From the NCBI GenBank assembly GCA_002336725.1, contig DDEO01000066.1:1-16317 (forward strand): 16,317 nt of DNA, read 5' to 3'. A program made the position numbers and the translations under genes. The DNA is from Bacteroidetes bacterium UBA1952 (GTDB taxonomy: Bacteria; Bacteroidota; Bacteroidia; Chitinophagales; Chitinophagaceae). Below the pieces are notes generated by a model that was not told the origin of the DNA, did not search any database, and was given only the letters and a program-made list of their open reading frames with translations. Positions 6,185 to 13,464 of the stretch are shown piece after piece (position 1 is the first letter of the stretch; the number at the start of each line of letters is the position of its first letter).

Positions 6185-7054
6185 TTAGTTGCCCAGATAC
6201 GTGCGCAGCGCAGCACAGTGTCCATCGGTGCGCAGGCGCGAGATGGCCTTGTCTTTAATCTGCCGCACCCGCTCGCGGGTCAGGGCAAAACGCTCGCCGA
6301 TATCTTCGAGGCTCATCGGGTGTTCCATGCCGATGCCGAAATAGAGTTTCAAAACATCCTGCTGCCGCTCCGAGAGCAGGAGCATGGCCATGGCGATTTC
6401 GCTGCGCAGCGAGTCGTCGTGTGCAAGGGATATATCAGTGGCCTCGGCATTCGGATTGATTAATACATCCAGCAGGCTGCCGTCTTCGCCTTCCGAAAAC
6501 GGTGCGTCCACGCTCACGTGGCGCGAGGCGCCGCTCAGGGTATTTTCCACTTCTTCCAATCCTATCTCCAGCAGTTCGGCCAGTTCTTCGGTGCTTGGTT
6601 CGCGCTCATATTCCTGCTCCAGCTGCGAGTAGGCGCGGCTGATACGATTGGAAAGGCCCACCTTATTGAGCGGCAGGCGTACGATGCGGCTCTGTTCGGC
6701 GAGCGCCTGCAGGATAGACTGCCGAATCCACCAGACGGCGTAGGAGATAAATTTAAAACCCCGCGTTTCGTCAAAGCGTTGCGCCGCCTTGATGAGGCCG
6801 AGGTTGCCTTCGTTGATGAGGTCGGAGAGGGAAAGCCCCTGATTTTGATATTGCTTGGCCACCGAAACCACAAAGCGCAAGTTGGCCTTGGTGAGTTTCT
6901 CCAGCGCCCGCTCGTCGCCCATGCGGATGCGCTCGGCGAGCGCCACTTCCTCCTCTGCGGTGATCAAATCCACCTTTCCGATTTCCTGCAAATATTTCTC
7001 GAGCGATTGGCTTTCGCGGTTGGTTATCGACTTGGTAATCTTGAGTTGACGCAT
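6185..7054 (-). CDS. rpoD: Primary RNA polymerase sigma factor (sigma-70/RpoD type)
   Basis: A 289-aa housekeeping sigma factor of the short Bacteroidota type, without region 1.1. The order is region 1.2 (SLEKYLQEIGKVDLITAEEE), region 2 (LTKANLRFVVSVAKQYQNQG through AQRFDETRGFKFISYAVWWI), region 3 (NKVGLSNRISRAYSQLEQEY), then region 4 with the helix-turn-helix SLEDIGERFALTRERVRQIK. The start at 7054 gives the conserved N-terminus MRQLKITKSITNRES. An ATG two codons upstream (7060) and a longer frame to 7108 are less likely. A good TAnnTTTG promoter lies upstream (7130-7162). The factor directs most transcription and presumably recognises the TAnnTTTG boxes seen elsewhere in the window. Confidence 0.97.
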   Translation of the reverse strand: MRQLKITKSITNRESQSLEKYLQEIGKVDLITAEEEVALAERIRMGDERALEKLTKANLRFVVSVAKQYQNQGLSLSDLINEGNLGLIKAAQRFDETRGFKFISYAVWWIRQSILQALAEQSRIVRLPLNKVGLSNRISRAYSQLEQEYEREPSTEELAELLEIGLEEVENTLSGASRHVSVDAPFSEGEDGSLLDVLINPNAEATDISLAHDDSLRSEIAMAMLLLSERQQDVLKLYFGIGMEHPMSLEDIGERFALTRERVRQIKDKAISRLRTDGHCAALRTYLGN

Positions 7055-7129
7055 CGACATAAGCAATGAAAAATTTGGGAACGGTGAGGAGAGAAGGGCC
7101 GGAATCAAAAATATTCCGTTAAATCAAAG

Positions 7130-7162
7130 CAAATCTAAGGGTATAATCCGGCTATTTCCAAA
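7130..7162 (-). promoter_or_regulatory. Bacteroidota-type promoter of rpoD
   Basis: On the minus strand, -33 TTTG (7162-7159), a 21-bp spacer, then -7 TAGATTTG (7137-7130), an exact match to TTTG-N(19-21)-TAnnTTTG. A second exact -7 box, TATTTTTG (7113-7106), lies closer to the start with a less regular -33. The remaining gap up to 7334 is AT-rich and includes an imperfect TGCAATAA inverted repeat. Confidence 0.65.
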
Positions 7163-7334
7163 AAGAATTAAAGTGGTTTTAACAAAGGGGGCTTTCTAAG
7201 TCCCTTTTTTGTGTTATTATTACCGTGCAATAAAAAGACTTTCGATTTTGAAATCTCGCGAACTTTTTTATTATTGCATTCCCTTCCGTTCATTTTTCTT
7301 TTCTTTTCCGGAAAAGAAAGTTTAAAACCAAATA

Positions 7335-7721
7335 ATGGCCAAACAGCGCGTGATGTACACCCTGGAGTTTCCTATCCGGTCTTCTCCAACCATTCTTTAT
7401 GAATTTCTTTCTACCCCGGTTGGTTTGCAGGAATGGTTTGCCGATAAAGTGGATCAGCGGGACAATACTTTCTTCTTTAACTGGAATGGCAGTGTAGATG
7501 TGGCGGAGCGAATCGAAGCTTTTGAAAATATTTATGTTCGCTACCGCTGGGAACACTATGCGCCCGATGAGTTTTTTGAATTCCGGATTGAAATCAGCCC
7601 GGTAACTAACGAGACCATCCTGCGCATCTCTGATTTTGTGGACGATGCCTCGGAGATCAAAGATCAGGAGCGCCTCTGGAGCAGCCAGATAGCCGACCTC
7701 AAACACCGCATTGGCGCGTAG
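7335..7721 (+). CDS. START-like domain-containing protein
   Basis: A 128-aa cytoplasmic protein of the helix-grip (START/AHSA1-like) fold as found in Bacteroidota. It opens with a beta strand (VMYTLEFPIRSSPTILYEFL) and has STPVGLQEWFADKVD, the typical 'x-L-x-x-WF-A' segment. It continues with strands containing FFNWNGSVDVAERIE and RYRWEH, and ends in a C-terminal helix ERLWSSQIADLKHRIG. The fold binds hydrophobic ligands in other families; the ligand here is unknown. It is divergent from rpoD and ends at its own terminator, so it is probably monocistronic. A 20-bp palindrome around TTTCCGGAAA (7300-7319) sits in the 5' region, 15 bases before the ATG. Confidence 0.88.
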   Translation: MAKQRVMYTLEFPIRSSPTILYEFLSTPVGLQEWFADKVDQRDNTFFFNWNGSVDVAERIEAFENIYVRYRWEHYAPDEFFEFRIEISPVTNETILRISDFVDDASEIKDQERLWSSQIADLKHRIGA

Positions 7722-7760
7722 TCGGCTTTCCGGAAATACAGCAGTTTTCCGGCCCCATTC

Positions 7761-7804
7761 CGGCTCTTTCTTCTCCGCCTTTTCCGGAAAGAAAGAGCCG
7801 TTTT
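7761..7804 (+). terminator. Rho-independent terminator of the START-like gene
   Basis: A perfect 12-bp stem, CGGCTCTTTCTT (7761-7772) with AAGAAAGAGCCG (7789-7800), a 16-nt loop, then TTTT. The loop and 3' arm carry a TTTCCGGAAA site (7781-7790). Confidence 0.8.
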
Positions 7805-7856
7805 AATGTTCCTTTCTCACCGCTGCTGCCCAAACGGTCTTTAGCTTCGCCCGCAA

Positions 7857-9314
7857 GTGATTAAAAAACTCGACATCCTGCTCATCCGCAGTTTCGCAGG
7901 CCCTTTTCTGGCGTGGTTTTTCCTCACGCTCTTCGTGCTGGTGATGCAGTTCTTCTGGCTTTATATGGATGAATTGCTGGGCAAAGGGCTGGCCATCTCG
8001 CTGATTCTGGAACTGCTGCTCTACATGAGCACCACGCTCGTGCCGCTGGCGCTGCCGCTCGCCGTGCTGCTATCCACTATCATGACCTTTGGTAATATGG
8101 GCGAAAATTTTGAGCTGGTTGCCATCAAGAGTTCGGGCATCTCGCTCAACCGCTTCATGCGGCCTTTGCTGGTAACGATTGTTGCTTTGAGCTTCGGCGC
8201 TTTTCTGTTCAACAACCACGTCATTCCGGTTGCCAACCTCAAGGCGCTCTCGATGCTCTATGACCTGCGCAACTCCAAGCCCACGCTCAACATCCGCGCC
8301 GGGCAGTTCAACAACGATATTCCCAATTTCTCCATCCGTGTAGGCTCTAAAGACAAAGACGGCAAAACCATCCGCAACATCACCATCTACGACCACCTCA
8401 ACAGCTATGGCAACGATAAAGTAGTGGTGGCCGAGAAAGGACAGATGCTGCCCTCGCGCGATGGCCGGCTGCTGGTGTTTCGCCTCTTCAACGGCTGGCG
8501 CTACGAAGAAGGGATGAACGGGCAGGAACATACACAGGTGCGGATGCACTTCCGGCAATGGGATAAGGTTTTTGACCTGTCTTCCTTCCGGATAAATAAT
8601 ACGGATCAGAACCTCTTTTCGGGCGATCAGAAAATGATGACTCTGGGACAGCTACAGGAACAGATTGACACGCTGCGCAAAACCAACAGCCAAACGGCAC
8701 ACTCGGCGCGGGGCTATCTCGCCTCTTATCTCTACCCGTTGAGCAGCCCGCAGGCAGACAGTATTTTCCGGAAATACCTGACGCAGGCGGCCCGGCAAAC
8801 ACCCGTTTCTTACAAAGAAAACTTTGCCGAAAGACTGCCCGACAGCTTGCGGTCGGGGCTGGTGCAAACGGCGTTGGGAAATATGCGCAACGCACAGCAA
8901 CTCGTGGATATGACCGCCGTGAACGAACGCGCCGACAAAGACCGGATGATTCGTTTTCAGGTGGAGTGGCACCGGAAATTTACGATGGCCGCCGCCTGTA
9001 TTTTGCTCTTCCTCATCGGTGCGCCGATGGGCGCTATCATCCGCAAGGGCGGGCTGGGAATGCCGATGCTGGCCTCGATAGTGCTGTTTCTGATTTGGTA
9101 TATCCTGACGTTTGTGGGCGAAAAGCTGGTAACGAGCGGATCTTTGCCGCCCTGGCTGGGGATGTGGGGCAGCACCATCCTGCTGACACCGCTGGCGCTC
9201 TTTATCATCCGCAAGGCACGCAACGACTCGCCGCTTTTTCAAAAAGAATCCTATCTCCGTATCTGGAATGCGCTGCGCAGCCGTTTTGTGCGGCGCACGT
9301 CCATTCCTGCTTAA
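7857..9314 (+). CDS. LptF/LptG family lipopolysaccharide export permease
   Basis: An inner-membrane subunit of the LPS transporter (YjgP/YjgQ family), which with LptB extracts LPS from the membrane. The 485-aa product starts at a GTG: IKKLDILLIRSFAGPFLAWFF is the classic N-terminal coupling helix and TM1. TM2-3 follow (about residues 45-120, including TLVPLALPLAVLLSTIMTFG). A long periplasmic domain occupies about residues 120-370. Three C-terminal TMs begin near FTMAAACILLFLIGAPMGAIIRKGG, a family hallmark. LptF and LptG cannot be told apart by eye. A weak -7 box TAGCTTCG lies at 7842-7849. The gene is first in a tight operon with a PAP2 phosphatase and a GT39 transferase. A TTTCCGGAAA (8765-8774) inside it is read as F-R-K. 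Confidence 0.93.
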   Translation: MIKKLDILLIRSFAGPFLAWFFLTLFVLVMQFFWLYMDELLGKGLAISLILELLLYMSTTLVPLALPLAVLLSTIMTFGNMGENFELVAIKSSGISLNRFMRPLLVTIVALSFGAFLFNNHVIPVANLKALSMLYDLRNSKPTLNIRAGQFNNDIPNFSIRVGSKDKDGKTIRNITIYDHLNSYGNDKVVVAEKGQMLPSRDGRLLVFRLFNGWRYEEGMNGQEHTQVRMHFRQWDKVFDLSSFRINNTDQNLFSGDQKMMTLGQLQEQIDTLRKTNSQTAHSARGYLASYLYPLSSPQADSIFRKYLTQAARQTPVSYKENFAERLPDSLRSGLVQTALGNMRNAQQLVDMTAVNERADKDRMIRFQVEWHRKFTMAAACILLFLIGAPMGAIIRKGGLGMPMLASIVLFLIWYILTFVGEKLVTSGSLPPWLGMWGSTILLTPLALFIIRKARNDSPLFQKESYLRIWNALRSRFVRRTSIPA

Positions 9315-9325
9315 AAAAACTGCCT

Positions 9326-10012
9326 GTGCAAGACCATAATCCACCGAGCCTGTCGCCCCTGAATCCCTGGTTTTTCTATCCATTTTTTGCGTGGGTTCTT
9401 ATCGGCGGCATCCTGCTGGGCAATTTCGACCGTCGGCAGCTTTTCGAAACTGTGAATGGCCACCACTCGGCGACGCTCGACACCTTTATGAGCGCCCTTA
9501 CGCATTTCGGCACCGGCCCCATTATCCTTTTGGTATTGCTGCTGCTGATGGCCGTTCCCAAATTCCGGAATTGGTGGTTTATCCTCACGGCCGTGGTGTG
9601 CAATACGGTTCCGGCGCTGGTGATTCAGGGGCTGAAGGCCCTCTTCAATGCGCCGCGTCCCTTTGAATATTTCAAGTCTGATTCTTCCTGGATCCACTTC
9701 TCCCAAAGCTGGGGCGAGCGGCTGCATCACCACAGCTTTCCGTCGGGGCATTCCGGGGCGGCCTTTGCGCTGTATTGTATGCTGGCCCTGCTGTTGCCTG
9801 CCCGCTATCGGTGGCTGGGATTGCCCTTGCTTTTGTTCTCGCTGCTGGTGGGCTACAGCCGGTTGTATCTGGCGGCCCATTTCTTCGCCGATGTCTATGT
9901 AGGGTCTATTCTGGGAACGGTTCTTTCCACCACTTTTTTCTGGGTGATGAAAAGCAAGATCCATCATTTCTACGGCCCGAACGAAGCCCGGATGTCGGTG
10001 CATGAAAACTAA
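9326..10012 (+). CDS. PAP2 family membrane phosphatase
   Basis: A 228-aa integral-membrane acid phosphatase of the PAP2 superfamily (LpxE/UppP-like lipid phosphatases). All three catalytic motifs are present: K104-x6-R111-P112 (KALFNAPRP), P139-S-G-H142, and S178-R-x5-H185-x3-D189 (SRLYLAAHFFAD). Five to six hydrophobic helices surround them. I take the GTG at 9326 as the start: it is 11 bases after the permease stop, whereas the open frame extends far upstream inside the permease gene and there is no ATG before the first TM. The end overlaps the next gene by 11 bases. The likely substrate is lipid A phosphate or undecaprenyl pyrophosphate, inferred from the LPS-related neighbours. Confidence 0.9.
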   Translation: MQDHNPPSLSPLNPWFFYPFFAWVLIGGILLGNFDRRQLFETVNGHHSATLDTFMSALTHFGTGPIILLVLLLLMAVPKFRNWWFILTAVVCNTVPALVIQGLKALFNAPRPFEYFKSDSSWIHFSQSWGERLHHHSFPSGHSGAAFALYCMLALLLPARYRWLGLPLLLFSLLVGYSRLYLAAHFFADVYVGSILGTVLSTTFFWVMKSKIHHFYGPNEARMSVHEN

Positions 10013-11645
10013 AAAAGCACTTCTTTTTATGGCTGTTTATCAACGCTACGGACTGATTGCCCTGCTGGGTGCGCTGCTTTTTCTGCCGGCGCTGGGCGCG
10101 GTGCATCTGTTCGACTGGGATGAGATCAATTTTGCCGAATGCGCCCGCGAGATGATCGTGAGCCACGATTATCTGCGCGTACAGATCGACTATCTGCCGT
10201 TCTGGGAAAAGCCGCCGCTGTTCATCTGGCTGCAAGTGCTTTCTATGAAGCTGCTGGGCGTAAACGAATACGCTGCCCGCTTCCCGAATGCGCTGGTCGG
10301 CATTGCCACGCTGCTATCGCTCTATCATGTAGGGCGCAGGACAGGCGGCGAGCGTCGCGGTTTGCTTTGGACAGGCTTTTATCTGGCCTCGTGGCTGCCG
10401 CATTTCTATTTCAAAACCGGCATCATCGACCCGCTGTTCAACCTGCTGATTTTTGGCGCGGTCTATCAGCTTTATCTTTTGAGGACATCCGTTCGCTGGC
10501 TGCCCAATGCGCTCTGGGGCGGGCTTTTTCTGGGGCTGGCCGTGCTTACTAAGGGGCCGGTGGCGCTGGTCGTAACGGGGCTGTGCTTCGCGGTGTATAT
10601 TATCCGGACGCGCAGTTTTGCGGGCTTCGGATTCGGGCGGTTGCTGGCTTTTGCGGGCATCACGCTGGCAGTAGCTTCGTCGTGGTTTGTGGTAGAAGTA
10701 GCCAAGCATGGCTGGTGGTTTGTGCGCGAGTTTATCGCCTATCAGGCGGGCCTTTTCTCCCAAAACATTGCCGACCACGAAGAACCCTGGTATTATCATC
10801 CTATCGTGCTTTTGATTGGCGTTTTTCCGGCTTCGCTGCTGATGATACCTACGCGCAGCAAAGCCGCTCACCGCCACGAGACCGGCGAGAAAGATTTTAC
10901 CCGCTGGATGTGGATTTTGTTCTGGGTGGTGCTGGTTCTTTTTTCTATCGTAAAGACCAAAATCGTTCACTACTCGTCGCTTTGCTACTTCCCCATGACG
11001 TATCTGGCCGCCCGCGAGGTAGAAGCGTTTCTGGAAGGCCGCAAAACGTTGCGAAAAGGCATTCAGGCGGGATTGTTGTTTCTGGGAACGGTGTGGGCTA
11101 TTATCCTGATAGCACTGCCCGTTGTGGGCCTGAACAAAAAAGCTCTTATTCCGTATATCGCCGACCCGTTTGCGGTGGGCAACCTTCAGGCCGATGTGCC
11201 GTGGAGCTACTGGGAATGCGCGTGGGGCGTGTTGTATCTGGCGGGTATCTGGGCGGCGCTTTTGCTGCTACGCCGAAAGCCGCAGAAAGGGATTTGGGTG
11301 CTTTTTGCCGTGCAGATAATAGCCATTCAGGTAACGCTGCTGCATTTCACGCCCAAGATTGAAGCCTATTCGCAGCGCGCCGCCATTGCGTTTTTCAAGA
11401 GCAAGGCCGGGCAGGATGTGTATGTGCAGGTGGTGGGCTACAAGAGCTATGCGCAGCTTTTTTATTTCCGGAAAATGTCGCCGCAAACCCCTGCTTCGCG
11501 CAGCGAGGAATGGTTGCGCACCGGCCCGGTGGACAAGCCCACGTTTTTCGTGGCCAAGATTACCGAAAAAGAAAAACTATTGGCCGACCCGCTGCTGAAG
11601 TTTCTGGGAGAGAAGAATGGTTTTGTGTTTTTTGAGCGGAAGTAG
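10002..11645 (+). CDS. ArnT-like glycosyltransferase, GT39/PMT family
   Basis: A 547-aa polytopic membrane glycosyltransferase that uses polyprenyl-phosphate sugars and acts on the periplasmic side. The first loop carries the acidic motif FDWDE (D38, D40, E41) followed by INFAECAREM. Next comes the family's EKPPLFIWL segment (K70-P-P). Some ten hydrophobic helices follow, then a soluble C-terminal part after about residue 440. The pattern is that of ArnT, which adds sugar to lipid A, but the sugar and acceptor cannot be read from sequence. The start overlaps the PAP2 gene by 11 bases (an ATG at 10029 is an alternative), implying translational coupling. A TTTCCGGAAA (11465-11474) lies in the soluble part, read as F-R-K. 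Confidence 0.9.
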   Translation: MKTKKALLFMAVYQRYGLIALLGALLFLPALGAVHLFDWDEINFAECAREMIVSHDYLRVQIDYLPFWEKPPLFIWLQVLSMKLLGVNEYAARFPNALVGIATLLSLYHVGRRTGGERRGLLWTGFYLASWLPHFYFKTGIIDPLFNLLIFGAVYQLYLLRTSVRWLPNALWGGLFLGLAVLTKGPVALVVTGLCFAVYIIRTRSFAGFGFGRLLAFAGITLAVASSWFVVEVAKHGWWFVREFIAYQAGLFSQNIADHEEPWYYHPIVLLIGVFPASLLMIPTRSKAAHRHETGEKDFTRWMWILFWVVLVLFSIVKTKIVHYSSLCYFPMTYLAAREVEAFLEGRKTLRKGIQAGLLFLGTVWAIILIALPVVGLNKKALIPYIADPFAVGNLQADVPWSYWECAWGVLYLAGIWAALLLLRRKPQKGIWVLFAVQIIAIQVTLLHFTPKIEAYSQRAAIAFFKSKAGQDVYVQVVGYKSYAQLFYFRKMSPQTPASRSEEWLRTGPVDKPTFFVAKITEKEKLLADPLLKFLGEKNGFVFFERK

Positions 11646-11651
11646 GGGAGA

Positions 11652-11679
11652 GTAGAGACAAGGCACGCCTTGCCTCTAC
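11652..11679. repeat. 28-bp palindrome, copy 2
   Basis: Matches 3732-3759 at 26 of 28 positions. The two changes become G-U pairs in a minus-strand transcript but A-C mismatches in a plus-strand one. It lies between convergent genes, 7 bases after the GT39 stop and 29 bases after the acyl-CoA reductase stop, so it may be a 3' end stem for the minus-strand gene. Confidence 0.85.
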
Positions 11680-11707
11680 CTGTGCAGATATTATCACTAC
11701 CTATTCT

Positions 11708-12706
11708 TTACCCACCCAGCCCGCACAAAAACGCCATCGTATCCGCACCATCCGCATAGTCGCAGAGAGCCGGTGTCTGAGCGCCGCCAAACGGGATTTC
11801 GCCGTGCCCTACAATCGCCTGAATGCGGTCGTCGGCCCGGAGCCTTTCGAGCAGCGCCGCGCGGTCGGTGTAAAACTGATAATGCAGCGTGGCAACGGCG
11901 GAAAAAGGAATCTCGTTTTCCACCAAAATCAAATTGTCGCTCACCAGATACGGAACCTTGTTGAGCAGATACAGCGCCAGGTGATAATCGTAATTATTCC
12001 GGAATTTATGGTGCTGCGTAATGTGCTTTTCGCCCTGCAACGCATCTAAGATTCGGGGTAGCGCATAGCCTTCCGGCAAAAATACCTGCGTAATGTTGCG
12101 GCAGCCCAGCCCGAAGTAATCAAACACATCGCGGCTCAGGGCCTGCAATTCCTCCGGTGTCTCGTCGCCGTCGAGCACGGCCACCGAGGTGCGCGATTGG
12201 CGTATCAGGTGCGGGCGGTTGCCGAAATACTGCTCAAAATACCGCGCCGAATTGTTGGAGCCGGTCGCTATATAAGCATCGCAGCCCTGAAGGCGCTCTA
12301 CAAACTGAACGCGTACCATTTCCGCTTCGTCGAGGCTTCGCAAATAACCCACCAGATGCGGCAGCAGCACGTCATCTTTCGACGATAATTTGATTTGCAG
12401 GAAATGACCCGCCATAAATCCGCACAAAAAATCATGAAAGCCCACGAGCGGGATATTCCCGGCCATCACAATGCCCACCGTACACGATTTTTCCGGAAGA
12501 TGATAACCAGAAACCCAGTCGCGCAACGCTTCGGGACGCAAAAAAGAGTGGGCAATGTTTTCGGCGGCCAGCCAGATGCTTTCGGGCGTAAACCAGCCGT
12601 TTTTGCGGGCGGCGAGGTCTTGAGCAGACAGCCATTCCGGCGCATCCGACAGCATATATTGCCCTAAGGCGGAAAGCAGGGCAATGCGTTTTTCTAAAAG
12701 AGACAT
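11708..12706 (-). CDS. Acyl-CoA reductase, LuxC-type
   Basis: A 332-aa protein of the LuxC/acyl-CoA reductase family (aldehyde-dehydrogenase superfamily), which reduces acyl thioesters to aldehydes with NADPH. Visible marks are VGIVMAGNIPLVGFHDFL (nucleotide-binding region, about residues 77-94), KLSSKDDVLLP, and IATGSNNSARYFEQYF (about 145-160). Cys202 in GLGCRNITQVFLP is the likely catalytic thiol. It is shorter than LuxC of luminous Vibrio (about 480 aa). There is no luxA/B/D/E nearby, so bioluminescence is not implied. It is divergent from a ferredoxin gene with a 71-base shared promoter region, a pairing I associate with Bacteroidota. The physiological substrate is unknown. Confidence 0.88.
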   Translation of the reverse strand: MSLLEKRIALLSALGQYMLSDAPEWLSAQDLAARKNGWFTPESIWLAAENIAHSFLRPEALRDWVSGYHLPEKSCTVGIVMAGNIPLVGFHDFLCGFMAGHFLQIKLSSKDDVLLPHLVGYLRSLDEAEMVRVQFVERLQGCDAYIATGSNNSARYFEQYFGNRPHLIRQSRTSVAVLDGDETPEELQALSRDVFDYFGLGCRNITQVFLPEGYALPRILDALQGEKHITQHHKFRNNYDYHLALYLLNKVPYLVSDNLILVENEIPFSAVATLHYQFYTDRAALLERLRADDRIQAIVGHGEIPFGGAQTPALCDYADGADTMAFLCGLGG

Positions 12707-12739
12707 AAAAAAGAAGGCAAACGGTGCGGCTGCAAAGCG

Positions 12740-12747
12740 TAATTTTG
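12740..12747 (+). promoter_or_regulatory. -7 promoter box of the ferredoxin gene
   Basis: TAATTTTG exactly matches the Bacteroidota -7 consensus TAnnTTTG. It lies 30 bases before the ferredoxin ATG, in the 71-base divergent gap. No clear -33 TTTG is seen at the expected distance. Confidence 0.5.
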
Positions 12748-12777
12748 CGGCACAATTTTGAAGATTAGAACTCAGCT

Positions 12778-13125
12778 ATGGCAATCAAAATAACGGACGA
12801 ATGTATTAACTGCGGCGCTTGCGAGCCGGAGTGTCCCAACAACGCGATTTATGAAGGCGGCGTAGAATGGCGCATGGCCGACGGCACGGCCGTAACCGGC
12901 GACTATCAGCTACAGGACGGCAGCATCACCACCGCCGATGCCAAACACGCGCCCGTGGCGGTAGATATTTACTACATCGTACCCGACAAATGCACCGAAT
13001 GCCAGGGCTTTCACGAAGAGCCGCAGTGCGCCGCCGTTTGCCCCGTCGATTGCTGCGTACCCGACGAAAACCATGTGGAAACGCCGGAAGAATTGCTGAT
13101 AAAGAAAGACAAGATGCACTTGTAG
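12778..13125 (+). CDS. 2[4Fe-4S] ferredoxin
   Basis: A 115-aa electron carrier. Cluster one is C9-x2-C12-x2-C15-x3-C19-P. Cluster two is C72-x2-C75-x8-C84-x3-C88-PVD-C92, with an extra C93. The longer C-x8-C spacing in the second cluster is that of Allochromatium-type ferredoxins (CTECQGFHEEPQCAAVCPVDC). About 50 residues separate the clusters, longer than in the compact clostridial type. It is divergent from the acyl-CoA reductase gene, so a redox link between the two is plausible but unproven. It has a -7 box upstream and a strong terminator downstream. Confidence 0.95.
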   Translation: MAIKITDECINCGACEPECPNNAIYEGGVEWRMADGTAVTGDYQLQDGSITTADAKHAPVAVDIYYIVPDKCTECQGFHEEPQCAAVCPVDCCVPDENHVETPEELLIKKDKMHL

Positions 13126-13142
13126 GAGCGGACCTCGGCCCC

Positions 13143-13166
13143 CCCTCAATCCCCCCGAAGGGGGGA
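13143..13166. repeat. C6/G6 hairpin of a dispersed intergenic repeat
   Basis: TCCCCCC (13150-13156) pairs with GGGGGGA (13160-13166) across GAA, within a C-rich stretch. It follows the ferredoxin stop by 25 bases. From memory, it is a common Bacteroidota intergenic repeat type. Confidence 0.6.
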
Positions 13167-13183
13167 GGTTTTCCCCCTTTTTG

Positions 13184-13220
13184 AAAGCCCGTTTTCCGGA
13201 AATGGAAAATGGGCTTTTTT
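13184..13220 (+). terminator. Rho-independent terminator of the ferredoxin gene
   Basis: A 14-bp stem (13184-13197 with 13204-13217) with one G-U pair and loop GGAAAT, ending in a run of six T. It contains TTTCCGGAAA (13193-13202). The core TTTCCGGAAATGGAAA is shared with the rpsB terminator. Confidence 0.9.
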
Positions 13221-13464
13221 GGGGAGCTTTTTCGGAGAAACGGTCTTGTAGTAGGACCGCGCCAAGAGGCGCGTTCTGTTATACATATCAATGGCGAGGC
13301 GTTCGTACAGAGGGATTCGTGCAAATCAATCCTCTACTACCGGCAACCGTTAGAATGTACCTACAGCCCTCATCAACAACAATCAACCTTCACCAACAAA
13401 AATCAACCCTCATCAACCCCATCAACAACAATCAACCTTCATCAACCCCTCACTCCTCACCCGC
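13221..13464. other. Intergenic stretch with CGCGCC hairpin and ATCAAC low-complexity array
   Basis: No gene is supported here. A CGCGCC-AAGA-GGCGCG hairpin lies near 13258-13273. From 13371 to about 13447 the plus strand is a pyrimidine/A-rich array of ATCAACC and ATCAACAACA words. Within it a 22-bp sequence (13371-13392) is repeated exactly at 13420-13441. The array ends 17 bases before the serine dehydratase stop codon. Confidence 0.6.

Noticed and set aside
8966..9325. Upstream extension of the PAP2 frame into the permease gene
   Set aside because: This part overlaps the permease's conserved C-terminal helices in another frame; the PAP2 family homology begins only after the GTG at 9326.
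11708..12706. A bioluminescence (lux) locus
   Set aside because: Only a LuxC-like reductase is present; luciferase and the other lux genes are absent.
13371..13447. Possible CRISPR array
   Set aside because: Repeats are low complexity and irregular, only one 22-bp pair is exact, there are no regular unique spacers, and no cas gene is present.
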